Notes under the pieces: generated by a model | Told to the model about the DNA's origin: nothing | Database searches by the model: none | Seen by the model: the letters and a program-made list of their open reading frames with translations, nothing else | Position numbers and translations under genes: made by a program | In this document: positions 18,934-28,389 of the stretch, piece by piece | Layout: each line of letters opens with the position of its first letter | Numbering within the stretch: the first letter of the stretch is position 1 | Origin: Candidatus Zixiibacteriota bacterium | GTDB taxonomy: Bacteria; Zixibacteria; MSB-5A5; GN15; FEB-12 | Reading direction: 5' to 3' | DNA: 34,719 nucleotides | NCBI GenBank assembly: GCA_024278515.1 | Contig: JAJRTA010000166.1 | Span: 1-34,719 of the forward strand

Positions 18934-19896
18934 ATGTGCGGGCTGTCAGGTTTAGCCCGAAAACCGGAAGGGTCAGAGTTGAAACTGCTTCTCGATAATC
19001 TTAGTCTGAAGATCGTAGCGCTTTTGCTGGGGTTGCTATTGTGGTTTCACGTGGCTACGGAGAAAATATACACCTATGAAGTTCGCCTGCCCGTCACACA
19101 GGTCAACCTTGATCAGGGCCTGGCCCTGGTGCGGTATCCGGTCGACAGCGTCACCGTGGTTGTGTCCGGTTCCGGCAAACGTTTGGGACGACTTCAGTGG
19201 CGGGAAGATGGACTGCGCCTGAACGCTACGCAGTTTACCGAGGGAAAACACCAACTGCCGCTTTCACCTTCCAATCTCACCCTGATCGGGGGTAACAATC
19301 TGATTGCCCTGAAGGAAGTAGTGGCGCCCGGCACAGTTGATCTGCATATCGACCGAAAAGCCGAGGTTACCCTCACAGTCGAAACTGATATTGTAGCAGA
19401 GACTGATGACGGGTTCGCCGTGGGTGCGGTGTCGGCGCCGGAACCGGCTAGGGTGAAAGTTTCCGGGCCTCGTTCGGTGGTCGCCAGGCTGAAGAGTTTA
19501 TACACTGAACACCGCAGGATTACCGGTCTGCGCAACAATGTCGATATTACCGTGCCGCTGGCTCTGCCGTTCGGATACGGACTGAGCCTGGAACCGGACT
19601 CGGTCAGTCTTTCGATTCAGGTGGTGCCGGTGCGTACGAGAATGTTCGAAGGGATCCCCGTGATGTTGTTCAACACTCCTGCCGACAGTCTGGTCTCTTT
19701 CCGTCCCCGGCGTATATCCGTAGTGCTTACCGGCGCTCCGGATCTGATTGACACGCTGAGCAGCGCCGCTATTGTTGCCTCGGCTGACTATCTGAGCATT
19801 GATAGTGTCGGGCAAGCCGCTATCAGTATAGATTGTCCCGCCGCCTTCAAAGTGAAGTCGATTTCACATGACTCTGTATCAATTATCGGGTTCTGA
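18934..19896 (+). CDS. YbbR-domain membrane-anchored protein
   Basis: LLLDNLSLKIVALLLGLLLWFHVATEKIYTYEVRLPVTQVNLDQGLALVRYPVDSVTVVVSG is the typical YbbR N-terminal TM plus repeat. Start uncertain (18904 TTG, 18934 ATG, or a later start). Confidence 0.85.
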   Translation: MCGLSGLARKPEGSELKLLLDNLSLKIVALLLGLLLWFHVATEKIYTYEVRLPVTQVNLDQGLALVRYPVDSVTVVVSGSGKRLGRLQWREDGLRLNATQFTEGKHQLPLSPSNLTLIGGNNLIALKEVVAPGTVDLHIDRKAEVTLTVETDIVAETDDGFAVGAVSAPEPARVKVSGPRSVVARLKSLYTEHRRITGLRNNVDITVPLALPFGYGLSLEPDSVSLSIQVVPVRTRMFEGIPVMLFNTPADSLVSFRPRRISVVLTGAPDLIDTLSSAAIVASADYLSIDSVGQAAISIDCPAAFKVKSISHDSVSIIGF

Positions 19897-19898
19897 TT

Positions 19899-20903
19899 AT
19901 GCTGACGCTCGGCATAGAGACTTCATGCGATGAGACCTCGGTCGCGGTAGTGCGCGGCGGCCGTGAGGTTCTTTCCAATGTCATTTATTCGCAGACCGAT
20001 CACAGCAAGTTCGGCGGTGTGGTTCCCGAAGTAGCCGGGCGGGCGCACCTGCGAAAAATAGTGCCGGTTTATCGACAGGCTCTGGAAGAAGCGAAAACCA
20101 CTATCGATCGAATCGAACTGATCGCCGCCACGATGGGTCCCGGGTTGATCGGACCTCTTCTGGTCGGTCTGACCTTCGCTAAGGGGCTGTCGTTTGCGAC
20201 CGGCAAACCTTTTATTGCAGTCGATCATATCGAGGGGCACCTTACCGCCAATCTGCTGGAACATCCTGATCTGGATCAGCGCCACCTGACCCTGATCGTG
20301 TCCGGTGGACACACAATGCTGGTTGAAGTAAAAGGGGTAGGTTCTTATGAGATTCTCGGGACCACCAGGGATGACGCCGCCGGTGAAGCTTTTGATAAGG
20401 TGGCCAAATTGCTCGGTCTCGGTTACCCGGGAGGGGCGAAACTGGAAAAACTGGCCGCAACCGGCAACCCCGAAGCGATAAGGTTCCCCCGGCCGATGAT
20501 AAATGAACCGGGTTACCAGTTTTCTTATTCCGGGCTCAAGACCGCTGTGGCGATTTATCTGAAGTCCCTGGCTTCGGAACAGTTCAGGGAACAACAGGCT
20601 GATATCGCCGCGTCGTTTCAGGAGGCGGCCGTGGAACTGCTGGTCGAAAAGACTGCGCGCGCCGCCGGAGAGTTGAATATAGAGCATGTTACAATTTCAG
20701 GCGGGGTGGCCGCCAACGGACGTCTGCGGGAACGGCTCAGGAGTCGTCTTGTAAAAGCAGGGAAGAAGCTGTTTTACCCGTCGCTGGAGCTTTGTACCGA
20801 TAACGGAGCGATGATTGCCACGGCCGGTTTTTTTCGGTATCTTGATGATGGCGCATCGGAAATGGTGGTCAGTGCGGTGCCTTATTTGAGATTAGGAGCT
20901 TAA
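19899..20903 (+). CDS. tsaD: tRNA N6-threonylcarbamoyladenosine biosynthesis protein TsaD
   Basis: LGIETSCDETSVAVV, GGVVPEVAGRAHL, AVDHIEGHL, LIVSGGHTMLV, GEAFDKVAKLLGLGYPGGAKLEKLA, SGGVAANGRLR. Confidence 0.97.
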   Translation: MLTLGIETSCDETSVAVVRGGREVLSNVIYSQTDHSKFGGVVPEVAGRAHLRKIVPVYRQALEEAKTTIDRIELIAATMGPGLIGPLLVGLTFAKGLSFATGKPFIAVDHIEGHLTANLLEHPDLDQRHLTLIVSGGHTMLVEVKGVGSYEILGTTRDDAAGEAFDKVAKLLGLGYPGGAKLEKLAATGNPEAIRFPRPMINEPGYQFSYSGLKTAVAIYLKSLASEQFREQQADIAASFQEAAVELLVEKTARAAGELNIEHVTISGGVAANGRLRERLRSRLVKAGKKLFYPSLELCTDNGAMIATAGFFRYLDDGASEMVVSAVPYLRLGA

Positions 20904-20906
20904 GAA

Positions 20907-21620
20907 GTGAAGAGAAGTAACGTAAAGCGTCGCCTCGGAAGAGCGGTTACGATATCCGTGGTCTGTCTCGGGATTGCTGGTTTGACAGGATTGTCCTGTT
21001 CGTCAAAGAAAGAAGACAAGTCAGAAGCCGACTCAGGTAAGAAGATAGCTGCGACCGATACCACCACGAAAACGGCGCTGCAACGTGAAGTGAGGGAGAT
21101 AAAATACAAACCTACCAAAGTCCCTTTTGATCTCAACGGAAAACCGGTAACTGTAGCCGGGGCGCTTTTTGTCCCGGCCAGCCAGTGGCGTGACCTCGGT
21201 GGTGAGGGTGAGATGGTTGCCCATTACACCTACGGACCTCTGGCGTCTGACTCCGAACAGGCGGAGCTGACCGTGTATTTCCTGAAGGAGAAAAAGTACG
21301 ACTGGGAAGGTCTTGTTGATCGCTGGGTCAGGCAGATATCGTTGCCGGGTGGGCGTGATGTGCGAAGTTCCGCTCGTATTCACTCGCGTCAGGTTGGAGG
21401 GATGACGGCGCATGTCTTATCGCTCGACGGCAAATATACACCGCCGATGGAAGGATTTGACGGGACGGGGGGGGTAGTGCGTGAATATTTCCGTCTGGTG
21501 GGAGTTGTGGTTGAGGCTCCGGAGGGTGATATTATTTTAAAGCTTACCGGCCCGGAGTATACAGGTCGAGTGATGATCGAACAGTTCATGAATATGATAT
21601 ACAAAATAAGGAAAGCGTGA
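20907..21620 (+). CDS. Hypothetical lipoprotein
   Basis: N-terminal hydrophobic stretch with lipobox-like GLTGLSCSSKKEDKSEADSGKK; GTG start 3 nt after tsaD. Confidence 0.7.
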   Translation: MKRSNVKRRLGRAVTISVVCLGIAGLTGLSCSSKKEDKSEADSGKKIAATDTTTKTALQREVREIKYKPTKVPFDLNGKPVTVAGALFVPASQWRDLGGEGEMVAHYTYGPLASDSEQAELTVYFLKEKKYDWEGLVDRWVRQISLPGGRDVRSSARIHSRQVGGMTAHVLSLDGKYTPPMEGFDGTGGVVREYFRLVGVVVEAPEGDIILKLTGPEYTGRVMIEQFMNMIYKIRKA

Positions 21621-21687
21621 TCTTCAGGTTTGTCACAGTCTTAGCGCATAGGACGTGACTGTAAAAAATAGATCGCAGGGGAACTGA

Positions 21688-22536
21688 TCATTTCCTTCGT
21701 ATAATTACCAGCGGTCGGTAAACATCATCAGCGCGCTCGATGGGACGCTCGAGATTCCACTCCGACCACCAGCCGACGAACTCAAAGTCGTCACGAGATT
21801 TCAGGAATCGCAGAAAATCAGCCGGAAACAGAGCGAGGTTGCGCTCGACCATTTCCAGCCGGTGATGTTCTCCATGGTCGTCAATATCTATTGTCCATGT
21901 TTCTTTGAACATATTACGACCTGTGGGAAGAGGTTCGATATGAAAACGTGAGTTCATCTTTATCCCGTCTTTCTCGGCATTGTAAACCAGGCTGTCGTCC
22001 CAGGAAGCAGGATCGAAAAACTGCAGGCACCAATCCATGAAATACAGACCACCCGAACGGAGGGTTCGGGCGACGGAGTCAAAGTGAGAGGCGAGGTCCT
22101 GTTCGCTCTGCAGGTAAAGCGAACCGATCATAACAAACACAAAATCCGTCTTCCTGTCGAGATCGAAACTGACCATGTCGGCCTGGATCAGTTCCGGCGA
22201 TGGTCTCAGGTCTTGCCACTGTTGATGGGCATAGGACAGCATTTTGTTATTGATGTCCAGCCCGAAATAATTGTATCCGCGTTTTATCAATTCACCGGCA
22301 TGGGGCGCCGGCCCGCAGGCCACTTCGAGCACATCTCTGACCGCAATCCGGGAGAAACGCTCCATGCAGATTTGCATGAAATCCGTCTCGGTTGTCAAAT
22401 CACGAAACGAAAACATGACCTCGTAGTATTTTGGGTTGTCATACAACATCGGGCGTCCTTTCCAGTTACTCGTAAAAACGGCAGTAATACCCGTGGTATG
22501 GAGCGTCCGTTCGTTTTCAGCCGGGCTGAGGGGCAA
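21688..22536 (-). CDS. Class I SAM-dependent methyltransferase
   Basis: DVLEVACGPAPHAGELIKRGYNYFGLDINNKMLSYA motif I. The start may lie at MLYDNPKYYEVMFSFRD rather than at 22536. Confidence 0.85.
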   Translation of the reverse strand: MPLSPAENERTLHTTGITAVFTSNWKGRPMLYDNPKYYEVMFSFRDLTTETDFMQICMERFSRIAVRDVLEVACGPAPHAGELIKRGYNYFGLDINNKMLSYAHQQWQDLRPSPELIQADMVSFDLDRKTDFVFVMIGSLYLQSEQDLASHFDSVARTLRSGGLYFMDWCLQFFDPASWDDSLVYNAEKDGIKMNSRFHIEPLPTGRNMFKETWTIDIDDHGEHHRLEMVERNLALFPADFLRFLKSRDDFEFVGWWSEWNLERPIERADDVYRPLVIIRRK

Positions 22537-22706
22537 TTATGTTCAAACTCTGCGCTGACAGAGTATTCAGGGATGCTGTCCGGGTCTGATAGTTCATAAA
22601 CTAAACAGTTTCTGCAGAGACTTATTACCAGGCAGGCTTGTAGGCATCATATTTATCGCGCTCAGTGGACGTACTCCGACCACCGGAATGCCACCGATGG
22701 GTTGTC

Positions 22707-22727
22707 ATGCCGGACTTGATCCGGCAT
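22707..22727 (+). repeat. Intergenic palindrome, family copy 2
   Basis: ATGCCGGA-CTTGA-TCCGGCAT: 8-bp arms, 5-nt spacer, flanked by GTC and CCA. Confidence 0.8.
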
Positions 22728-22745
22728 CCAGTTCTGCTTCGTGTC

Positions 22746-22766
22746 ATACTGAACTTGATTCAGTAT
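22746..22766 (+). repeat. Intergenic palindrome, family copy 3
   Basis: ATACTGAA-CTTGA-TTCAGTAT: 8-bp arms, 5-nt spacer, flanked by GTC and CCA. Confidence 0.8.
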
Positions 22767-23011
22767 CCAGAAAACAATGTACGTGGATTCGGACTCGGGC
22801 CCGGAATAACACTCTATCAATCTCCAGGTTGGAACCCCTTGCAGGTTCCGACTCTAAGCCGTCCGAAACCGCAATAAACCTGCGTCAATCCATATTGGGG
22901 GGGCGCATACATATTTAGCTTGTAAGCATATAGGCGGTTGCATATCATATACGGCTTAATTGAAACCGTGCAGTCATATACTGCGTAACTCTGAAGAGAA
23001 AGAAAAGAACG

Positions 23012-23578
23012 TTGTCGGAAAGTGAGATATCCCTGATCGGTCGAGCCCTTGAAGGCGACCAGCGGGCCTTTACGGAACTCACCAACCGCTTCAGAGCGGC
23101 TGTTTACCAGATTGTACTAAAGATTGTCCACGATCGGGAAACGGCCAACGATCTGGTTCAGGAGACGTTTATGAAGGCGTTTGCCTCGCTGGCCAGCTAC
23201 CGATCAGAGTACAGATTCTCGACCTGGCTTTACAAGATTGCGGCCAACAGTTCCATTGATCATCTGCGGAAAAAGCGGATTCAGGCCCTGTCGCTTGATC
23301 GTAAACTGGAGACCAAAGACGGAACGGTGGAAATAGAAATACCGGATTACTCTTATCATCCGGGTCATACCCTTGAACGTAAAGAGCAGAGACTGTCGAT
23401 TGAGGAAGCGATATCAAGCCTTCCCGATAAATACCGTGAAGTAATTGTTTACCGCCATAAGGACGATAAATCGTACGAGGAAATAGCCGATCTACTCAAC
23501 ATACCGGTAGGAACGGTGAAAGCGAGGATTTTCAGAGCCCGTGAGCTTCTCAAGAAGAAGCTGAAGAACGCAATCTGA
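23012..23578 (+). CDS. RNA polymerase sigma-70 factor, ECF subfamily
   Basis: ANDLVQETFMKAFASLASYRSEYRFSTWLYKIAANSSIDHLRKKR (region 2) and SLPDKYREVIVYRHKDDKSYEEIADLLNIPVGTVKARIFRARELLKKKL (region 4). TTG start. Confidence 0.95.
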   Translation: MSESEISLIGRALEGDQRAFTELTNRFRAAVYQIVLKIVHDRETANDLVQETFMKAFASLASYRSEYRFSTWLYKIAANSSIDHLRKKRIQALSLDRKLETKDGTVEIEIPDYSYHPGHTLERKEQRLSIEEAISSLPDKYREVIVYRHKDDKSYEEIADLLNIPVGTVKARIFRARELLKKKLKNAI

Positions 23579-23602
23579 TCAGTAAACGGAGGACATGACG
23601 AT

Positions 23603-24622
23603 ATGCTATCCAGCGCCCGGACGAAATCGTGGCTTATCGGTATCATCATCAGTCTGCTCGGTCCGTCTGTTTGCGCGGAAGCCTGGTTTGAGTTCCAGCA
23701 GGCTCTGGAGGTGCAGGGCCCGGTCAATCTCGACCTGACTCTCACTGCGGGTGATGTTAATATCACCAAGGGGTCGGGCAATCGGATTGTCATCGAGGGA
23801 ATCAAGAGAGTCTGGGGACGTGATTACAATGAAGCCAGACAGATAGCCGATCTGATACAGGTCGATATCCGTCACGGCGGCAATGATGTGGTTATAGCGA
23901 CAAACTATCTCCCGCTGAACGAGAGTGATCGGGCTTTCCCTGAAAATAAAGATAATACGGGTTTCTCCCATTATGGGAAAGTGGATTACCGAATCACCGC
24001 TCCTGCTTTCGCTTCCGTTTCGATTCACGCCAGCGCCGCCACGATCGAACTTTCATCGGTCGACGGAGATGTTACCGTCGAGAACGGCTACGGAAAAATA
24101 AGTATCGAATCGGTATTCGGATCGGTCCGGGTGCGGCAGGCATCGGGGGACATTTACCTGACTTCGATTGAAGGGGATGTGGATGTGCAGAGCTCGTCCG
24201 GTTTCACCCGGGGAGAGTTTCTTATCGGGCCGGTGGTTTTGTCTCAGGATGAGGGCGAGGTCGAGCTTAAATGGATCGAGGGTGATATCCGTCTAAAATC
24301 CCTTTCCAGCAGTGTTACCATTGGTCAGATACAGGGAGCCATCGATCTGGAAAACAAAGATGGCGATGTGTCCATAAAAACCGAATTGAACAGCCCCCGT
24401 AATTATTTCGTACGCACCTACACCGGAGCGATCCGTTTTTCTGTCCCGGAGAGAGCTGCCGGGGAGCTTCAGGTCGAGACGAAGTCGGGAATCATATCCA
24501 CCGAGTTTCCGATCGCGGTCGAAGCCATGACCACAAATCGATTGACCGGGAAGTTCGGGCGCGGCGGGACAAGGATTGAGCTGAAGTCAAACTCGGGCAA
24601 TGTCACTCTGGCTGCCTTCTAA
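23603..24622 (+). CDS. Secreted DUF4097-like beta-repeat (putative adhesin) protein
   Basis: Signal peptide, then repeats VDGDVTVENGYGKISIESVFGSVRVRQASGDIYLTSIEGDVDVQSSSG typical of DUF4097. Confidence 0.8.
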   Translation: MLSSARTKSWLIGIIISLLGPSVCAEAWFEFQQALEVQGPVNLDLTLTAGDVNITKGSGNRIVIEGIKRVWGRDYNEARQIADLIQVDIRHGGNDVVIATNYLPLNESDRAFPENKDNTGFSHYGKVDYRITAPAFASVSIHASAATIELSSVDGDVTVENGYGKISIESVFGSVRVRQASGDIYLTSIEGDVDVQSSSGFTRGEFLIGPVVLSQDEGEVELKWIEGDIRLKSLSSSVTIGQIQGAIDLENKDGDVSIKTELNSPRNYFVRTYTGAIRFSVPERAAGELQVETKSGIISTEFPIAVEAMTTNRLTGKFGRGGTRIELKSNSGNVTLAAF

Positions 24623-24658
24623 GCCGGAGCGACCGGCAAATAGGATTTTGAGGTCGCG

Positions 24659-25891
24659 ATGAGGAGTGCCGACTCCAGTAACTTTATTATTACGTTCGCG
24701 GCAATAATATTATTGCTGCTCTCAGTGCCGATCAGCGCCCAGAGCGAAGACGAAGAGCACGCTCCCGAAGATACGATTTTTTCCCGGATCCTCCTTGATG
24801 ACAACGGTGTGCTTGCGGTAGATACATCGGGGTACGAGTGGTGGTACGACTTTGAGCGTGGCTACTTTGTCGCCGGCATCCCGGAACCGAAAGACCGGGG
24901 AACCCCTGCCGACGGCTTCGGAATGGGCGATCAGGGCCGTGAGCCGGTGGAACAACGCTGCACCGTCGAAAAATGGGTAAAACCCTTTCAGACACGAACC
25001 GTCACCGTACGCGAGGACGAATTTGTCGACGGAGATATCAAAGTGCTCGGCCGGGTAACTATCAGAGGCTGGGTCAAAGGGGATGTCCAGTCGCTGAGGA
25101 AACGGGTCCTGATCACCGAGACCGGCTGGGTTGACGGTGATGTGGAAGCGCCGACCGTTATCGTACGTGAAGGCGGGTATGTCGGCGGCAAAATAACGGA
25201 AATAGAGTCACCTCTCGATTTTGACCTCGATCAGACATCTTTCTCAATAGTGGGACTGATAGTAACGGTTTCATTCACTGTTCTGCTTATTCTCCTTGCT
25301 TTATTTATGACCGGCGCCTGTCGCCGCCAAACCGACCGCTTCTGCTCCTGCATAGAACAGCACAAAGCCAGGACTTTCTTCCTCGGTCTCCTGATGTGGC
25401 TGATGATAGGGCCGGTGATGGCTTTGGTGTCGATTACAATTGTCGGGATTCCGTTATTGCCGTTGGTGCCGCTGGCTTATATCGGTGCTTCGATAATGGG
25501 AACAATCTGTTTTGCCGACTCAGTCGGACGGGCGTTTTCCCGGAGAGTTCCGGGTATTGGACGGGGACGATTGTTTCAGACATTGGTTGGAGTTCTTCTC
25601 GTTATGAGCCCGTGGTTTGTAGCGGCGACTCTTTTGGGAACCGGCGGAGGGGTAGCGGAAGGTTTTGGTATATTCTTTCTCGTTGTGGCGATAATTGTCA
25701 CCGCTTTTCCGGTTTGCGCCGGAGTGGGAGCCGCTTTGCTCACCCGCTATGGTTTCCAGGATCATGTGCCGTCGACCGCTCAGGAAACTTGTAAAACCGA
25801 CCTCCCGCCTCCCGCACCTCCCCCCATTTCGTCGGAAGAAGTAAGGGTACCCCCCGGTTCACCCTCGCCTCCGGGTAATGATGAAACCTGA
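24659..25891 (+). CDS. Bactofilin-like (polymer-forming) beta-helix plus multi-TM membrane protein
   Basis: DEFVDGDIKVLGRVTIRGWVKGDVQSLRKRVLITETGWVDGDVEAPTVIVREGGYVGGKI, followed by several hydrophobic helices and a Pro-rich tail. Confidence 0.75.
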   Translation: MRSADSSNFIITFAAIILLLLSVPISAQSEDEEHAPEDTIFSRILLDDNGVLAVDTSGYEWWYDFERGYFVAGIPEPKDRGTPADGFGMGDQGREPVEQRCTVEKWVKPFQTRTVTVREDEFVDGDIKVLGRVTIRGWVKGDVQSLRKRVLITETGWVDGDVEAPTVIVREGGYVGGKITEIESPLDFDLDQTSFSIVGLIVTVSFTVLLILLALFMTGACRRQTDRFCSCIEQHKARTFFLGLLMWLMIGPVMALVSITIVGIPLLPLVPLAYIGASIMGTICFADSVGRAFSRRVPGIGRGRLFQTLVGVLLVMSPWFVAATLLGTGGGVAEGFGIFFLVVAIIVTAFPVCAGVGAALLTRYGFQDHVPSTAQETCKTDLPPPAPPPISSEEVRVPPGSPSPPGNDET

Positions 25892-25947
25892 CCGTTTCTC
25901 CTTCGTAATGAGAGGGGAAGGTTAAATAAAATACAGGAGGACCGGTA

Positions 25948-26802
25948 ATGGTTCGACGATGTGCTGTCTTGACGATTATTCTGCTTGCTGTTGCTTCAGC
26001 GACGGTGCAGGCCGGGAGGAAGGAACATATTTCTGAATCTATTGATGCCGAGGGAGCCCGGAGAATCGAAGCGACCATGGATTTTGCCGCCGGCGAGTTT
26101 ACTATCAGCCCTGATGATATCAACGAGGTAGCGCAAATCGAGGTTGATTATGATCCGCGGCGGGTCGGTTGTGATATCGAATACTCGGTGCGCGGGTCAA
26201 CCGGTCGTCTGTCGCTGGAGTCGGAATTGAATCGAAAACGAAATGTCGACTCCGAGAATAATCGCTGGGATATAATTCTGTCTGATCGTTACCCCATGTC
26301 GCTTGACATGGAAATGGCCGCCTGTGATGTCAATATTGACCTGGGAGGGCTCCCTTTGACCGAACTCTATCTTGAAATTGGCGCAGCCAGTGGTGATATC
26401 GAGTTCTCCAGCCCTAATCCCCGGCAGATGTCCGAGTTCAAGTTGGAAGCCGGAGCCGCTTCCGTTCAGATGTGGAAACTCGGTAATGCCAACTTTGAAC
26501 GGTTCGATTTCGATGGCGGCGCGGGATCATTCGAACTTGATTTCAGGGGGGAGTATCAGGATGAGGCTAAGATTAAAATCGAAATAGGTCTGGGTTCTGC
26601 TGAATTAACTTTCCCTGATGATATCCCGATACGTATCGAGACCGGCGGCAGCGAGTGGTTCTCCTCTGTTGATTTTCACAATGATGATCTTGATGAGATC
26701 GATGACGGTATTTATGAATCGCCCGGTTACGAGGACGCCGAAATCAGGATCAGTCTGGAGCTTGAGGTCAGCCTGGGGTCGATTGACATCTATTTTCGAT
26801 AG
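25948..26802 (+). CDS. Secreted protein of toast-rack / LiaF-like type
   Basis: Signal peptide, then MDFAAGEFTIS..., LYLEIGAASGDIEFSS, FKLEAGAASVQMWKLGNANFERFDFDGGAGSFELDF, IEIGLGSAELTFPDDIPIRIE repeats. Confidence 0.7.
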   Translation: MVRRCAVLTIILLAVASATVQAGRKEHISESIDAEGARRIEATMDFAAGEFTISPDDINEVAQIEVDYDPRRVGCDIEYSVRGSTGRLSLESELNRKRNVDSENNRWDIILSDRYPMSLDMEMAACDVNIDLGGLPLTELYLEIGAASGDIEFSSPNPRQMSEFKLEAGAASVQMWKLGNANFERFDFDGGAGSFELDFRGEYQDEAKIKIEIGLGSAELTFPDDIPIRIETGGSEWFSSVDFHNDDLDEIDDGIYESPGYEDAEIRISLELEVSLGSIDIYFR

Positions 26803-26825
26803 TAAAAAAACATTGCCTGAACAAA

Positions 26826-26861
26826 AGCCGCGCGATCCATGATTCGCGTGGCTGTTTTTTT
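26826..26861 (+). terminator. Rho-independent terminator
   Basis: agccgcgcga-tccatgat-tcgcgtggct (one G:T pair) followed by gttttttt, downstream of the toast-rack-like gene. Confidence 0.85.
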
Positions 26862-26994
26862 GGGATAAAAAGAGTCGGTTATTGAGCGAGAAGACGGACA
26901 AACCGCTTGCCGATGAGTATAATAAACCTGTATACTGCTCCCTATTGGTACTGGAGAAGGGAACGAGGATTCAAACCATGCGGTTGTATATGGC

Positions 26995-28389
26995 ATGATT
27001 GAAATGGAAAAGGAAATGACCCGAAAAACAACAGCGATAATTATTCTGGGTGTGTTGCTGGGCGCATCGGCTTTGGCCGCCGGCGCCGCCCAGAAGGAAA
27101 TCTACCGGGCGCGTGACAGAGTGATGCCGGCCGTAGTACATATTCAGCCGGTAATAAAAAACTACCAGACCGGTGAACTTGAAAAGCAGGCCGTGGTTGG
27201 TTCGGGAGTGATTTTTCATCCGGACGGTTATGTCGTCACCAACTACCACGTAGCCGGTAAAGCCGAACGTATTCTGTGCACACTCGAAGACAAGGAAGTG
27301 GTATCGGCGGAATTCATCGGCGGCGATCCGCCTACCGATATCGCGGTGATCAAGCTCAATCTCGAGGAATACCACGGGCAGATAAAAGTAGCGGAATTCG
27401 GCAATTCCGATTTGATAGAAGTAGGTCAGTATGTTCTCGCGATGGGATCGCCGCTTTCGCTTTCCCGTTCGGTATCGGCCGGAGTTATATCGACCAGGGA
27501 CCGGTATTTTTCCAGTGATGTCAGACTGCCTACCGGCGAACGGACGGGACGGTATAACCTCTGGATTCAGACCGATGCCGCCATCAATCCGGGTAACTCC
27601 GGCGGACCCCTGGTCGATATGACCGGACGTGTGATAGGAATCAACTCACGCGCCACCATGTTTGCCAACAACCTCGGCTTTGCCATCCCGGTGAATATTG
27701 TCAAAGAAGTTACTGCGGCGATAATAGCCGATGGAAAAGTCACTCGCAGCTGGATAGGTCTGCATTGCCAGGCGATGCAGGAGATGGAAGATTTTTTCGG
27801 GACTGATCGAAATTCGGGTGTGCTTATTTCATCCATAGATCCCGGGTCACCGGCGGATCTGGCGTTTATGAAAGCCGGGGATGTGATTCTGGAGGTCAAC
27901 GGCAAACCGGTGTCGGCAAGATTTATCGAGGAGTTGCCGAGTTTCTATGCCATGATAGCCAATCAGAAACCGGGCGCCGAAATGGAATTCAAAGTCCAGC
28001 GCGGTAACGAACAGTACCGCTTTACTGTTCAGACCAAACAACTTGGAGATTTGCAGGGCGAGGATTTTGAATGTAAGAAATGGGGCTTTACAGCCAAAGC
28101 CATTACTCGCCAGATGCAGATAGAAGAACGCCTTGAAGATACAACCGGGGTTCTGGTAGTGGGGGTCAAGCGAATCGGACCGGCCAGCAAGGGCGGCCTC
28201 AGGCGAAATGATGTAATTGTCAAAATCAACGAAACAAGGGTAAATGGATTGACAGATTTTGTGCGGCTGTACGATCAACTCAGCCTTGATCAGTCAAACA
28301 GGGTCCTGCTGGTTGTAAAAAGAGGCGGCGCGCTCAGGTTCGTAATCGTCAAGGCAGAAGAAGAATCAGGAGAAGAAACCGATGAATAG
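26995..28389 (+). CDS. HtrA/DegP-like serine protease with two PDZ domains
   Basis: Signal peptide; triad in VVTNYHVAG (H), TDIAVIKL (D) and NPGNSGGPLVD (S); PDZ segments GVLISSIDPGSPADLAFMKAGDVILEVNG and GVLVVGVKRIGPASKGGLRRNDVIVKIN. Confidence 0.94.
   Translation: MIEMEKEMTRKTTAIIILGVLLGASALAAGAAQKEIYRARDRVMPAVVHIQPVIKNYQTGELEKQAVVGSGVIFHPDGYVVTNYHVAGKAERILCTLEDKEVVSAEFIGGDPPTDIAVIKLNLEEYHGQIKVAEFGNSDLIEVGQYVLAMGSPLSLSRSVSAGVISTRDRYFSSDVRLPTGERTGRYNLWIQTDAAINPGNSGGPLVDMTGRVIGINSRATMFANNLGFAIPVNIVKEVTAAIIADGKVTRSWIGLHCQAMQEMEDFFGTDRNSGVLISSIDPGSPADLAFMKAGDVILEVNGKPVSARFIEELPSFYAMIANQKPGAEMEFKVQRGNEQYRFTVQTKQLGDLQGEDFECKKWGFTAKAITRQMQIEERLEDTTGVLVVGVKRIGPASKGGLRRNDVIVKINETRVNGLTDFVRLYDQLSLDQSNRVLLVVKRGGALRFVIVKAEEESGEETDE

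Noticed and set aside
19923-20687. 254-aa reverse-strand ORF
   Set aside because: Antisense to tsaD, which has full family motifs on the plus strand.
21621-21687. Possible bidirectional terminator between the convergent lipoprotein and methyltransferase genes
   Set aside because: Only a short acagtc/gactgt pairing with a long loop; too weak to call.
22665-22918. Two short plus-strand ORFs (MDVLRPPECHRWVVMPDLIRHP..., MPPMGCHAGLDPASS...)
   Set aside because: Translations of the palindromic repeat region; MPDLIRHP / GLDPASS peptides are characteristic spurious products of this repeat type.
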